A stretch of 64,000 nt of DNA from Blastobasis lacticolella. Lineage: Eukaryota; Arthropoda; Insecta; Lepidoptera; Blastobasidae. Below are positions 11,100-21,888 of the stretch, piece after piece. The position numbers were made by a program, and so were the translations under genes. The notes under the pieces are model-generated. The model was not told where the DNA came from and made no database searches. It saw only the letters and a program-made list of their open reading frames with translations. Position 1 is the first letter of the stretch. Every line of letters begins with the position of its first letter. The stretch covers positions 3,906,001 through 3,970,000 of the forward strand of contig LR990067.1 in NCBI GenBank assembly GCA_905147135.1. The letters run 5' to 3'.

Positions 11100-12010
11100 T
11101 TCCGTTTATTGTTTATTTCACCGCAAAATGCACCTATAAAAGTATTGATCGATCGGATCATTCCCGTTGTCCCCTGAATGCTATCCCCCGAATGGGGGAC
11201 AACGGGAATTTAAGTTTCGTTGTCCCCCGAATTGAAAAATGGGGGACAACGGGAATAAATATTCCCGATGTCCACCACTTTTAAACTTAATTATTTTTGT
11301 TATGAAAACTTAAGTGCCATTGTGCTCAGCTGAATAACTGGAGTTACATTTACTTTCTTTACGTTATTAAATAAAATAACATTCGAGTTTGTAAAATGTA
11401 TATTGCTTATCAAATGATAAATTACTTACTATCGACTTTAAATTTATAATACAAGGTTTACATCTAAAAACTTTTGTAGTACATTTTTAGTTGAAGTTGT
11501 TCATTCTCACATCCTTACTTTTCATGCTGCTTTCATTGTTACACTTACAATAACTGGACAATAACGATGTATATAGTACAAAATCTGTCTTACAGAAATA
11601 ACAAAGTAATTTAACCTAAAATGAACCTTATTCAACAGCGAAAATATCAAATCAGTCTTATGATTTATCACAAAATGCTTCAAAAATATGTTTATAAGTA
11701 CTTACTAATCATACCTTTTATAAATCAACAAAGTAAATATTAAATCAGCCTTACTATTTATTGAAACAATGTTCTAGAGAACAAATTACACCTCTAATTA
11801 TACATGACCACAAAAAATTACATTAAAAATACAAGCTTAGTCTACGATTTAGAAACATTGTGACTCTCGCAATATTTATCGATAGTATAAAGTGAAATAA
11901 AATGAACTAGAGTTGTAAAAATTAGTTCATACAGCCGAGTACGATGGCTATAAATATTTCAGAACATTATCATTGTTGTTTAGATGTAGATCTTGTATTA
12001 TAAATTTAAA
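11100..12010. other. Gene-free spacer with short hairpins
   Basis: Bases 11159-11272 hold three inverted copies of a TCCCGTTGTCCCC word (two full hairpins: 11160-11210 and 11217-11255). The rest is AT-rich with no coding signal seen. Confidence 0.6.
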
Positions 12011-12019
12011 GTCGATAGA

Positions 12020-13289
12020 AACGCAATTCTACCTATTCGCGATTCTACACAATATAGATTCCGCACAAATGACATTCATTGACACATTATTTATTTCACA
12101 CAGTCTTCAATTATGTATACACAAACGCGTTTCTTCCTGTTCGCGATTCTACGCATTATTAATTCCACACAACTGCTGCGATTCACCAGATTCGCTATTC
12201 TACATATTTTAAATCATCTCATCATCTTGGCGTTAATGTGCCGGTTGTCCTCTCGCTCACGAGGTCCCGGGGTCTGCATTGACCATGATCCAGGATTGGC
12301 AGCTCAAGTAATTACAGTGGAGCGACTGCCATCTGGGTCAGATGGCAGTCGCTCCACTGCTACCACGGGAACCTGAACAAATTGGATCATGGTTACTTAC
12401 ACATTTGGTCACCTGAATGAGCAGGTTTCATCATGATGTTTGCCCTCACCCTAAGAGCATCGGTTAGTATTCAACTAATGTACATATATCAGAAAAAAGT
12501 CATTGCGGCAGAAATCCCACATGGCGGCAGTGGGATTCAAACCCGGTCCCTCTCGCTTACGAGTCGGATACAATAACCACTGGGCCACCCATGCTTTGAG
12601 GGGCAGGCGGCCCGTTAGTGTATTGTTGATTTACACTGACAGACCAAATTGGAACGCGTTGCTCATAGAAGTCTCATAATAACTCTGATTCTAACTCTGA
12701 TCCAACCAGCCTGGTCAACGCTGTGGACCCTGGACTGCCATTCACACATTCGTCAACGCTGGGCACCATGAGAATGGTTGTAATGTAAGCTAGAACTAGA
12801 CCAGGGTCTAAGTTTAGTTGACCTAGTAAATATTGACCAAGGTCAACTCTGGTCATCGAACCTGGTCAACGCTGGACACCCTGAGACTGGATGTATATCC
12901 AAGCTTAGAATTAGACCAGAACCTAGTAAAGGTTGACCAAGATCAACCCCAGTCAACAAACAAAGCATTGGACTAGGTTTGTTTAATACAAATAGGTTGG
13001 TTTACCTTGGCCAACCATGACTGGTTCCATTAAACTTAGGTCCAGGTCTAAGTCAGCCAGTCATAGGTCCCCAGCGCTGTGGAATAGCAAATCTGTTAAA
13101 TGGCAGCATTTGTCTGGAATTAATATTGTGTAGAAACGCGAACAGGAAGAAACGCGTTTGTGTATAATTGAAGACTGTGTGCAATAAATAATGTGTTGAA
13201 TGTCATTTGTGCGGAATCCATATTGTGTAGAATCGCAAATAGGTAGAATTGCGTTTGTGTTGTACATCGATCAATCCAAAATAAACATA
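12020..13289. mobile_element. Inverted-repeat element disrupted by a SINE
   Basis: About 190 bases at 12020-12215 recur inverted at 13065-13262 (words such as GAAACGCGTTTCTTCCTGTT and GTCTTCAATTATGTATACAC with small differences). Unit 2 carries a short single version (21889-22289) with a clean terminal inverted repeat GATTGATCGATGTACAAC. The unit 1 copy seems to have been expanded by duplication and by a SINE. The interior 12700-13060 is a degenerate GGTCAAC/GACCAGG-rich repeat. Confidence 0.6.
12222..12610 (-). repeat. tRNA-derived SINE (family 1)
   Basis: The minus-strand head at about 12600-12533 has tRNA-like A and B boxes (GGGTTTGAATCCCACTG-type) and the body ends in a CCAAGATGATG tail at 12222. 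A perfect 21-bp inverted repeat with a 3-base loop sits at 12315-12359 where the body was duplicated in reverse. Confidence 0.7.
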
Positions 13290-13673
13290 GTGAAAATAAA
13301 TGTTCATTTTATTACTAAGAGACTCTGTAAATTAGTTGGACTTTCAATAACGGACATGATGATGTAGGACGGTCACTGTAATTACTAAGTTCTAAAATGT
13401 TCAATGCATTTTATTAGTTGGCAGCAGTAAATAATGTAAATCGGCAAGTTCGCCATCGTAGAACGTCGTAGCTCAGCCGTGAAGTAAGAACTTTCCAATA
13501 TTTTTGATCATCTCTATCGCACGAGTGTAACTATCATGGACTTACCACCCAAAAGGGACTGCGCACTGCTTTGACTAAAACCGGGCAGAGCGAGAGTCAC
13601 CATCGATAGTCCTTTGTCCCTTTCTAACAGTGTAAACACAATGTTATTGGCATAATCACCATCATTCTAAATT

Positions 13674-13819
13674 GACAAGTGTCATATTATTATATTAGAC
13701 GGGACTTGGACGCGACGTACCTTTATGATTTGTTTTCCCGACGTTTCGGTAGGGTTACACCCACCGTGGTCACGCGTGTAAAGAACGCGGGTTTAGTTTG
13801 AAACAAAGACAAGTGTCAT
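13674..13819 (-). mobile_element. Penelope-like fragment with 12-bp target duplication
   Basis: GACAAGTGTCAT occurs at 13674-13685 and again at 13808-13819, flanking 122 bases that on the minus strand read CGTGACCACGGTGGGTGTAA and CCGAAACGTCGGG, words typical of Penelope-like element ends in insects. The class call is tentative; the target duplication is visible directly. Confidence 0.6.
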
Positions 13820-14020
13820 GTTTGGTGTTGCCATTATTGGAGAAATATATTTACCGTGAATTTGGTATTATTATGTACAATCCGAAAAGTTGTTATCAAA
13901 ATACCTTTTGATCTATGTACTGATCGTTTCTCCGACAAACGTCGAGTCGACATAATTAATAACCTACGACTTTTTGTTCCATAAAACAGATAAAAGAGTT
14001 CGTTAACGACTTATCCTATA

Positions 14021-14140
14021 ACACTAGTTCCTAAAGAGAAGTGATAGTACTCGTCGATATCTACATTTCAAAGTTTGACGACTGTCATACGAAATGTAGA
14101 TCTCGAGGAGTGCTATCATTTCACTCTAGGAACTAATGTT
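14021..14140. repeat. Foldback element
   Basis: About 50 bases from 14021 (ACACTAGTTCC...) pair with 14091-14140 inverted, leaving a 20-base loop. Confidence 0.6.
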
Positions 14141-14567
14141 CTAGGACCAATAGTTTCCGACTAGCAGGGAAACCTTGGGCTAGACCCTGGTGAAAATATG
14201 ACCTTCAGATTGCACCTGGTCCGGCTCTGCCTGGCCCTGATCGGTAGGTCGGTGTCCGCGCAAAGAAATCAAAGTCATTCGGAATTTGAATCAACAATGG
14301 TGGCAATGCTAGAAAGGGACACAGGATTATCGATAGTGACTCTCGCTCTGCCCGGTTTTAGTCAAAACAGTGCGCAGTCCCTTTTGGTTGGTAAGGTTAC
14401 TATCGAGTGTGTGTGTGTCTATATCTAAATACGAAGACGAAACTAGCTGATGAGCATTATTTACCACCAATTTGAAAACACTGTATACCATGTCCTTCAA
14501 GCTGGAACAAACCAATACAAGGGTTTGATGCTTGACAGCCTATCACTGAGGGATGCTGTAAAAAAAT

Positions 14568-15112
14568 TATCATCTTGGCGTCAATGTCCCGGTTGTGTGC
14601 ATGAAGCCCGGGGTATGTCATCAGATAATTACACTGGAGCAACTGCAATCTGACCTCCGTGACCCTGCTACCAGGGTAACCTGACTAGATTGAATACACA
14701 TTCAGTCGTTGAGCGCACCCCGTCCCTACGGGGTGTAGCATCGGATGAAACCTGAAAAGCCCTTCCGGCTACAGGTGCTCCCAGGGGGTGTTGAGCACGT
14801 ATGCGCCTAGGTTCCTCTTTGGCGAGTCGTGCATAACCAGTCCGGCCGGCCGGCTGGTACTCATGAGAGTTCACCTCCTCCCTCCCAACCGCTATACCGG
14901 AGGGTGCCCATTTCCTTTGCGTTGGGAGCAAAAAAAAATTCTGTCGCTTGAATGTGCAGGTTTTATCAACATGTTTTTACTCACCGTAAGAGCAACTGTT
15001 AGCATTCAACTGATGTACATAACTTAGAAAATAGCCATTGGTACAATGGTATTAGAACCCGGCACCTCTCGCTTACGAGTCGGATACCTTAACCACTCGG
15101 CCAACGACGCTC
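14568..15112 (-). repeat. SINE family 1 interrupted by a poly(A) insertion
   Basis: The tail is at 14568 (CATCTTGGCGTCAATG) and the tRNA-like head at 15050-15112. Bases 14713-14938 are a GC-rich insertion ending in an A run (14930-14938), flanked by TTCAGTCGTTGA (14701) and TTCTGTCGCTTGA (14939), an imperfect target duplication. The inserted piece is unidentified. Confidence 0.65.
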
Positions 15113-15114
15113 CT

Positions 15115-15700
15115 ACTGGGCGATGCTGAAATAGGTTATTTAGGCTGGAGCCGTTCCTGGTGTCCGACAAAGTAAAATTAGCGCCAAGACCATTGATTAG
15201 TGTTGTTAAAGGTTCCGTAGCTCAACAGAATAAAATTGAATCTTTACAGGATTACTTTGTTGTCGGTCCGTCCATATGTCAAGACCAGTTTAAATCATGA
15301 ACGTGCGGAGGGTATCAATCGGACACTAATATCAAATACTTCACTTTTACAAACTTCTGAGTCAACGCTCAATGATACGGCCGTTTATGCTCCGTATAAG
15401 CCGCATAGGTGCGTCGGTTGCCAAGCGGTTAGGGTAACCGCCTCGTAAGCGAGAGGTACTGGGTTCGAATCCCGCTGCTGCCATGTACCAATAACCCTTT
15501 TCTGTATTATGTACATTAGTTAAATACTAACCGATGTTCTTATGCTTAGGGAAAATATCGTGATGAAACCTGCACTTTCAGGAAACTGAATGTATAACCA
15601 TAATCCAATCTGGTTAGGTTGCTCTAGTAGCAGGGTCTCGTAAGTCAGATAGCAATCGCTCCACTGCAATTATATGAAATGCATTAAAAAGTATTTTATA
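15115..15700. other. Spacer with a plus-strand SINE
   Basis: Nothing recognisable at 15115-15394. Bases 15395-15675 are a family 1 SINE: tRNA-like head with CTCGTAAGCGAGAGGTACTG and GGTTCGAATCCC, body to CGCTCCACTGCAATTA. Confidence 0.65.
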
Positions 15701-17200
15701 AATTATTATTTTTATTTATTTATTCATTTATTTCAGGCAACTGAGGCCCATATTGATAAATACACAAACAATTAAAATACAAAATAAACTGATACAAAAT
15801 ACAGACAAAGATAAAACCTATACCTACATACAAATTATTATAAATTGTAAACTAATATATAAAAATATAATTTATGAATATCTTAAAAAATAACTGACAC
15901 TTAATGTCATTCGGCGGGACCGGAAATTCTGGGTCGCCCACGGAATCGCCGGTACACCACACCCTTCGGCCAATATTCTTCCCTCATGAAGAAATCAAAA
16001 TCTGCGGTGGGAACCAACGCCACGAACGAGTTGAACGTACGTTCATGGCTTGATTCCAAGAGCTGGACCCTCACGAGGTACTCCTCGGTTATGCGGATGT
16101 GCTCCTCCACGTCCTTTGCCGTCACCGTGTTATGAAGGCGGGACAGGCAGAGCGCCGTCGTTGGTGTCGCAGGGCGTAGCAGGAAGTTGGGACCAGTTAC
16201 TGCAGTGCCTCGAAAATTCTGAGCAGCACGACGTCTACTCTTCTTCTGGACCGTGACAAATCATTCCTCATTACGGTCCACGTCGAGGGCGCATGGGGGC
16301 TTCAATGCCGCTGATTCTCGCGGAGTTGAAGCCTCCACGCGAAGATGTTGGCGCGATGTCGACGCGCGGACAGGAGCCGCGAGCGCGGTGGGCGCCGGCG
16401 TTCGAGCGGCGGGCGCATGCGAGCGAGCAGCTGGCTGCGACGAGCGGGGCGTGGGTTGCGCATCACGCCTCGCCCCAGCCGAAGCGCGCGCGCCAATGCG
16501 GGCCGCGTACGTGTCGGGTTTCCGTGCGGCAGGCGATGGCGACAAAACTGCTGACTCGAAACTCGAGCCCGCGAGGTCGACACTCGTACAGTCGCGTTGA
16601 ATACACACATTAGCAGTGTCAGCAGGCGACCCGATGACTGTAATAGAGTTGCGCAAAGCGTTGACTTCCTCCCACAACTCAATTACAGTTTTTTTAAGAT
16701 GTCTCAAATTTTGCTACCATTTCGGCCAGATTTGCCTTCAGAAGCACGATGTCGTTCAGCAACCGGGAGAAGTCGACGTGGTCGAAGGTGACAGGCGAGA
16801 GCTTATTCAGGTCTTTCGCCACAAACGTTGGCACGTCGTCTGGATCTGTCTCTTTCAGCAGCGTGATAATGTCCTGTATGCTTCTCGGTGTCCCGTCACG
16901 CCGTCGCGACACCATCTTCTCCATCACGTTGAGTGAAGAGTACAGTAACACCTTGGCTTCAGATATGTCCGTCTCTGAGAAGTTGGTTTTACATATCTGA
17001 ACGGCACTAACCTCGTCCATCACGTCTAATTTTTGCTGTAAGAACGCGAGGAGCTCGTTCACAATGTTTGTAGCCATCGCAGTGACGCACGCGCGACGGT
17101 TTGCACCGCGCCGGCTCAGTAAAACACTAATATTACAAAGTTGGTAGAACACGACCTACTCACATAGCGTATACTGCAAGACTGTTAATATATTTATTAT
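15700..17200 (-). pseudogene. ORF1-only retroelement, copy 2
   Basis: The minus-strand frame starts at 17078 (MATNIVNELL) and can be followed to GPAE and stop at about 15905, so this copy shows the full protein plan: helical N-terminus, coiled coil, Ala/Pro/Arg linker, C-terminal domain with a WPKGVVYRRF end. It is broken by a frameshift near 16695 (after AKFETS) and a nonsense change at about 16260 (GAA GGA in copy 1 is GAA TGA here). The 3' UTR runs to the GCCTCAGTTGCCTGAAATAA terminus at about 15740 and an ATAAATAA/AAT tail. It lies directly left of chorion unit 2, as copy 1 lies left of unit 1. Confidence 0.7.
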
Positions 17201-17594
17201 TATTATTTTCTTTTTTTCATTTTCTATCGTTATTTTTATTTTTATTTTATGTTGGTACGCTTAGTTTGTTGTTTTTTTTTGTTGTACCTAATTATCATAT
17301 CGTGGTGACTACGTGCAATAAATACCTACTTTCTTTCTTTATTTAATGACAAGATGACTTTTTTACAGTCATACCAGTGTCACGTCGAATAATAAAATTT
17401 CTCTAATAAAATAGATACACAAAGCCGATCGGTGTTTTTGTTTTTTATTTTTTAAATTAAATTGACAAGAAACTACGGAATCCTACACTGTCTGTATTTT
17501 ATTATTGGACAAGCCAGGCTGCCATCTTACCTGTAGGTAAGTGACATTGCGGCCAAAGATGGAGTCATGGATGGATGGCGTTGTTTGTTGATGA

Positions 17595-18118
17595 ATGTGC
17601 AGGTTTCATCACGAAGTTTTCCCTCACCGTAAGAGCATCGGTTAGTATTCAACTAATGTACATAACTCAGAAAACAGTCATTGGTACATGACCGGAGCGG
17701 GATTCGAACCAGGGACCTCTGGCTTACGAGTCGTTTACTCTAACCGTTCGGCCACCGACGCTCTCAATATTAGGTACCACCATATACCAGAAAATAGGTA
17801 AAAGCATTTGTTCTTTAATATTATCACCTCTGCGCTATCCAACCCGCCTGCAAACCGTGTATATTAAGACCACAATCTGACTAAATAAGAAACTGACCTC
17901 CTCCGAATCTGTCGTCCTGAGAATCTGACCTACATTTCCGAGTACGACAATACCCACCCTTAATGTGGAGATTCCCTTGGTAGCAAGGTCACGGAGGTAA
18001 GATGTTAGTCGCTCCACTGTTATTACCTGATCGCCAAATCCTGGGACATGGTCAAGGCGGACCCCGGGCCTTCTTGTTCGAGAGCATAACCGGGATATTA
18101 ATATCAAGATGATTATTT
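17595..18118. repeat. SINE pieces in the B2 3' flank
   Basis: 17595-17766 is the 5' half of a family 1 SINE in minus orientation (GAATGTGCAGGTTTCATCAC to the tRNA-like head); it is absent from unit 1. 17960-18118 is the plus-strand SINE 3' half shared by all three units. No gene is seen at 17249-18589. Confidence 0.65.
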
Positions 18119-18589
18119 TTTTTTGTAATACATTTTTTATAATGTGGAGATTAACGTTGATGATGAATAAACAGGTGATATGACGCCATATTATTTGACG
18201 CTGACATTATTTAATTATGATTTATATAATTTAACGCCATACGCCAAAACTTCGTTCGCATAGTACGTTAGGATTACGCTGAGGCTGCTCCAGTATGCTC
18301 CGACGTTACATCGCCCTACATTAGTTTTTTGTAATTTTGTTTTGGATTTTTATTTGGGCCAAATAAATATTTGTCTAAATACAGGTATTCAGAAACAGCA
18401 CTTTGCTGAATACCTGCTTTTTTTACGATACTCAAAAGTTTGAATGTTTTTCTCACGCTTTCACCCAACGAAAATGTTGTATTACTATAGGTACTTACAC
18501 ACATAACATGTAGAAAACAAAACAAATAAATTATAGGAGTGGGTACTTTATTAAAAAAACAATTATTCTCATAAGAATTTTAGTAGACT

Positions 18590-19702
18590 TCAATAAAATC
18601 GGTCACAGTCACAGCCCACAGTAGAGATGGCAGCTTGCGGGACAGCGAAGTAGTCGACGGTTGGAGCTGTAGCCCAGCTAACTAGTGGCGCAGCTACATA
18701 GTCGGTGGCAACATCAGACCAACCAGCTGTCTGAGCAGTGGCTACTGCTAAGTATCTCGCGGAGTAGCAAAGTAGCCAGTGACTGGAACCGCAGCACAGC
18801 TAGTGGCTAGCGGGGCGACATTCATCGAAGAACCGGCTGGAGCTGCAACGGCTAGTGGTCCAGCTTCTTGTATAATTGCTTGTGGAGCAACAGTCAGCGG
18901 TGTAGCGACGAAGTCAGCAGCGACAGGACTTGACCAACCAGCTAGCTGAGCAGCGGCAGTATCTTCCATCAGAGCAGCGTAGTTTCCAGCGCCTGAAGCA
19001 GCTGGATAAGCAAAACAGCTAGCGCTGAGGGGCGCAGTAGCCAGCGAGGCAATAGCTGCTGTGGTAGAATCGCGATAGACGGTTCGCGGAGCAGTGACTA
19101 GAGGAGCAGGGGCCAACGGTGCATCGTAGCCTACCGTCGTGACGTAGTCAATACCGGCCGCTTCGCTAACCCCATCAATTCCGACAGCTTCGCCGCACTG
19201 GTGCGCGACCCAGACACCACCGGCGGTTGTTACGCGTCCCTCCAGCGCCACTGCAGCCCACAACGGCAGCTGACCGGCCAACCGTAGCGGACCCTCGATT
19301 CTGGCCTCGGAACTCACGGTCATCCCGCTCGGTGCTAGCGGAGAAGAGCTGGTCACTACAAACGCGTCACCAGAGGCCCAACGACCGCTTGTAGCAGAGC
19401 TCAAGGGTCTTCTATCAAATCTGGGGCCATGGAATCTGTTGGACGCGGCCGCCGCTGCAGCGCCAGAGCCCAAGGGTCTCCCATCAAGTCTGGGGCCATG
19501 GAATCTGTCGACCGCGGCGGCCGCTGCAGCACCGAGGCCCGAACGGATGCATTGGCCGGTTATGCCCTGTTGAGAGAATGAAAATGAAATATATAAGTAC
19601 CTATCTGTTTTTTTATTTAGTTGGAAGCCAATAGTAATGATTACAGCATACACATACCTGAACCAAAAGAGCCGAGAGAGCGAAGAGAGCTTTAGCGGCC
19701 AT
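18590..19702 (-). pseudogene. Chorion class B-like gene, unit 2 (B2), truncated by a frameshift
   Basis: Exon 1 19658-19702 (MAAKALFALSALLVQ) and exon 2 from 19566 are intact and nearly identical to B1, including the class B core. At about 18750 one A of the AAA present in B1 and B3 is missing; the frame then stops (TFATPRDT-type end, TAG at 18748-18750) after 272 residues of exon 2. The lost part is the last 53 or so residues (Ala/Val arm and the GCDCDRFY end), still readable in the other frame down to 18590. The protein (287 residues) keeps the whole core, so it could still be made; call it a damaged copy. A single-base assembly error is the alternative. A poly(A) signal faces minus at 18547-18552. 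Confidence 0.75.
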
Positions 19703-19983
19703 TGTACTAATGACACAGTAAAAGCTTGGATGCTCTTTAGAATTTCCACAATTCATTATATACATTGTCTTATCTAACTTTGGTTTCCTAATATTTCGCA
19801 TAGAAATCAAGCAATTCGTGTTTTATCAGCAACCATTTACAACATTGCTAACCTTATTTTCTAATTATAATGCAATTTGCAAATATCACGTATTTATTTT
19901 GCAAATTTAGAACTTTGTCCGATATAAAATGGTGGTTTGTTTTGATGAAATCATTCTGTTTTCAGAGTGTCCTGAGTTTAGTC
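19703..19983. promoter_or_regulatory. Bidirectional chorion promoter, unit 2
   Basis: 281 bp. Facing A2: TATAAAA 19923-19929 and TCACGT 19886-19891 with flanking TTGCAAAT motifs. Facing B2 the TATA box is TATATAA instead of the TATAAAA of unit 1. The GATA motif AGATAAG near 19769-19776 is kept, but the TATCGATA near the middle of unit 1 is TATCAGCA here. Confidence 0.78.
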
Positions 19984-21438
19984 ATGTCTTCGTTCAGTTT
20001 TCTGCTCCTCTGCCTGCATGCCTGTCTTATCCAGGTAAATTGATTTCAATCTATTGTTTCTCATATTTTCTTTGGTTTACATTTTTTTGTCACGCTTTTC
20101 TACTGAGGGGTAATTTTCCGAAAATAGGAGATTTCCCTAGAGCCGATCAAAGTGAAAAAATAGTTCAAATAATTGCAATAGATGGCGCAGACAGACATTA
20201 GACATGATTCTCAAAAACAAATGAAAACGAGACCTGCTAGATGTATAAATATGTAAATATTTTGCGCTATATTCTCAGAAAAGTTACTAAAAATAAGTAT
20301 CTTTTCACGAACCACCTTTCGGAGTAACTTCGGTTACAAAATTAAATACTTGATATCTTTCCTAAGCAGCGCCATCTAGTAAGGCACGCCGAACTATACT
20401 TTTTACTTTTTAAAGGAGCTGTCTGAAAATTCCACATTGTCGTATTCATTTCAGGCATTTTATAGTGGATACCCATCTCCACCGTTCTCGCTTAACGTTT
20501 CCCATTCGCTTGTGTATGGTTACAATTGAAACCAGTTTTATAGTATTGTCCTTTTATGTATTTGATATTATTTGTATTGTGTTTGGCATTTGAGAATGCT
20601 AAGGATTCCCTGGGCCGCCAAGCGCACAAATATATTCTCGATTAGTTGAAAATCAAAACAAGGTTATCAATTATTTGAGACGGAATAATGACAGTCTGGA
20701 AAAACTTGTCACAGTGGGCAATATCAATGGCAAAAAGTTAAGAGGACGGTCATTAACTAGATGGACCGATCAGTTGAAAGTTGTACCATCCAACAGATTC
20801 TGCGAAGCGGTGAGACTGGTGATGGATAGGAGCGGTTGGAGGCATTTCTTGCGCTCGAAGATGTGCTCATCAGACCACGATCCTCAGTCATGAGGGATTC
20901 TCAACAGAGAGAGAGAGAGTATTGTGTTTTATTGAAAGCAATAAATCTCCAACATTTTTAATTTATTAATTTTTCTTTCTAGGCGATATTCGGTCAATAC
21001 GACGGCTGCAGGTGTGGCAGCGGATTGGCGGGCGCCGTGCGCGGGTGGCCCGCGACGACGTTAGCTGTGAATAATTGGCCCGTTGAGAACGAACGAACGT
21101 TGAGCGGGAAAGATTGGCCCGCGGCGACGTTGAGCGGGAAAGATTGGCCAACAGCGACGTTGAGCGGGAACGATTGGCCTGCATTGACATACAACGCTGT
21201 GAACGATTGGCGCGCGTCGACATACCATGCGGCCAGCAGCCTGGGCACCAGCGTCGCGGACGCTAACGCGTACACCGCCACCGGTGCCGGCCAAGTGGCA
21301 GCGTTGGGCGAGATACCGATCTACGGTTCCACCCTCGTCGCTGGCGAGCTGCCGGTGTCCGGATTCGCCGTGTTCAATGGGCTGGTGCCGGCTGCCGGCT
21401 CCGTCGTCATTTCTGGGAGCTGCGGTTGTGACTGTTGA
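19984..21438 (+). CDS. Chorion class A-like protein, unit 2 (A2)
   Basis: Exons 19984-20034 and 20983-21438, 168 residues, the same splice sites as A1 and about 95% the same protein by eye (for example AAS to AVR near the start of the mature part, GKYW to GKDW, NDW to NNW). It has the same signal peptide, Trp decapeptide array, class A core and SGSCGCDC end. The 948-base intron carries the RTE-like fragment. A possible poly(A) signal is at 21756-21761. It is fully intact although its partner B2 is damaged. Confidence 0.9.
20540..20925 (+). mobile_element. RTE-like LINE 3' fragment in the A2 intron
   Basis: Same insertion as at 9810-10190: KKLRGRSLTRWTDQLKV and VRLVMDRSGWRHF, then CATGAGGGATTC and a GA tail. 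Confidence 0.7.
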
Positions 21439-21888
21439 TATTAGTTCTCGAAATATAAATATTTATATTTACCCCGCTTGTCAAAATTTCAACACACTAT
21501 ACCACTGCCACCTCCACTATACTATTGCGATACATATTGCACTCCTGCACGAAACAGCCCCATGAAAACGTTGACCGTAAGCGATCGTTGCGAATCTGTC
21601 TAAATTGACAGATCACCTAGCTTTCTGAAAAACAATATTTGATAGAGCTTTTACGGTAAGAGAAGCGGCGTGATGTTCATAGGAACTAATATTCTGATTT
21701 GTATTTACGTATGACGGTATTATGTTTTGTTAATGTTCTTCATGAAGTTATACGCAATAAAGAGTTTACATACATACAAACATACGGTTCTCTTTCCTTC
21801 CATATACCTCGTTTATTGTTTATTTCACCGCAAAATGCACTTATAATATGTGTCAGTGATTTTAGTTTCAGTACAAATCCAAATAAAA

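Larger units (their letters stand above)
13541..14400. mobile_element. DNA transposon (MITE) with about 95-bp terminal inverted repeats
   Basis: The left end TTACCACCCAAAAGGGACTG... (13543 onward) recurs inverted at 14306-14400 with a few mismatches; both carry TGACTAAAACCGGGCAGAGC. No transposase frame is visible. Unit 2 retains only a collapsed foldback of the ends at 22552-22655. It contains two younger insertions (13686-13807 and 14021-14140). Confidence 0.7.
6748..14712. repeat. Chorion tandem unit 1
   Basis: The unit starts at ACGCTTAGTTTGTTG, contains the B1/A1 pair and ends in the SINE remnant at about 14712. Unit 2 (17249-22990) starts with the same words and follows the same order at an offset of about 10.7 kb. 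Unit 1 differs by extra insertions: the 12020-13289 inverted repeat block and the 13541-14400 transposon. Confidence 0.8.

Noticed and set aside
15402..15485. tRNA gene-like sequence with A and B boxes
   Set aside because: No matching acceptor stem, and the same head is followed by the same body in about ten copies: it is a SINE head. The same holds for 12533-12600, 17695-17765, 30560-30630, 39246-39300, 49380-49450, 49800-49870, 51955-52028 and 57610-57690.
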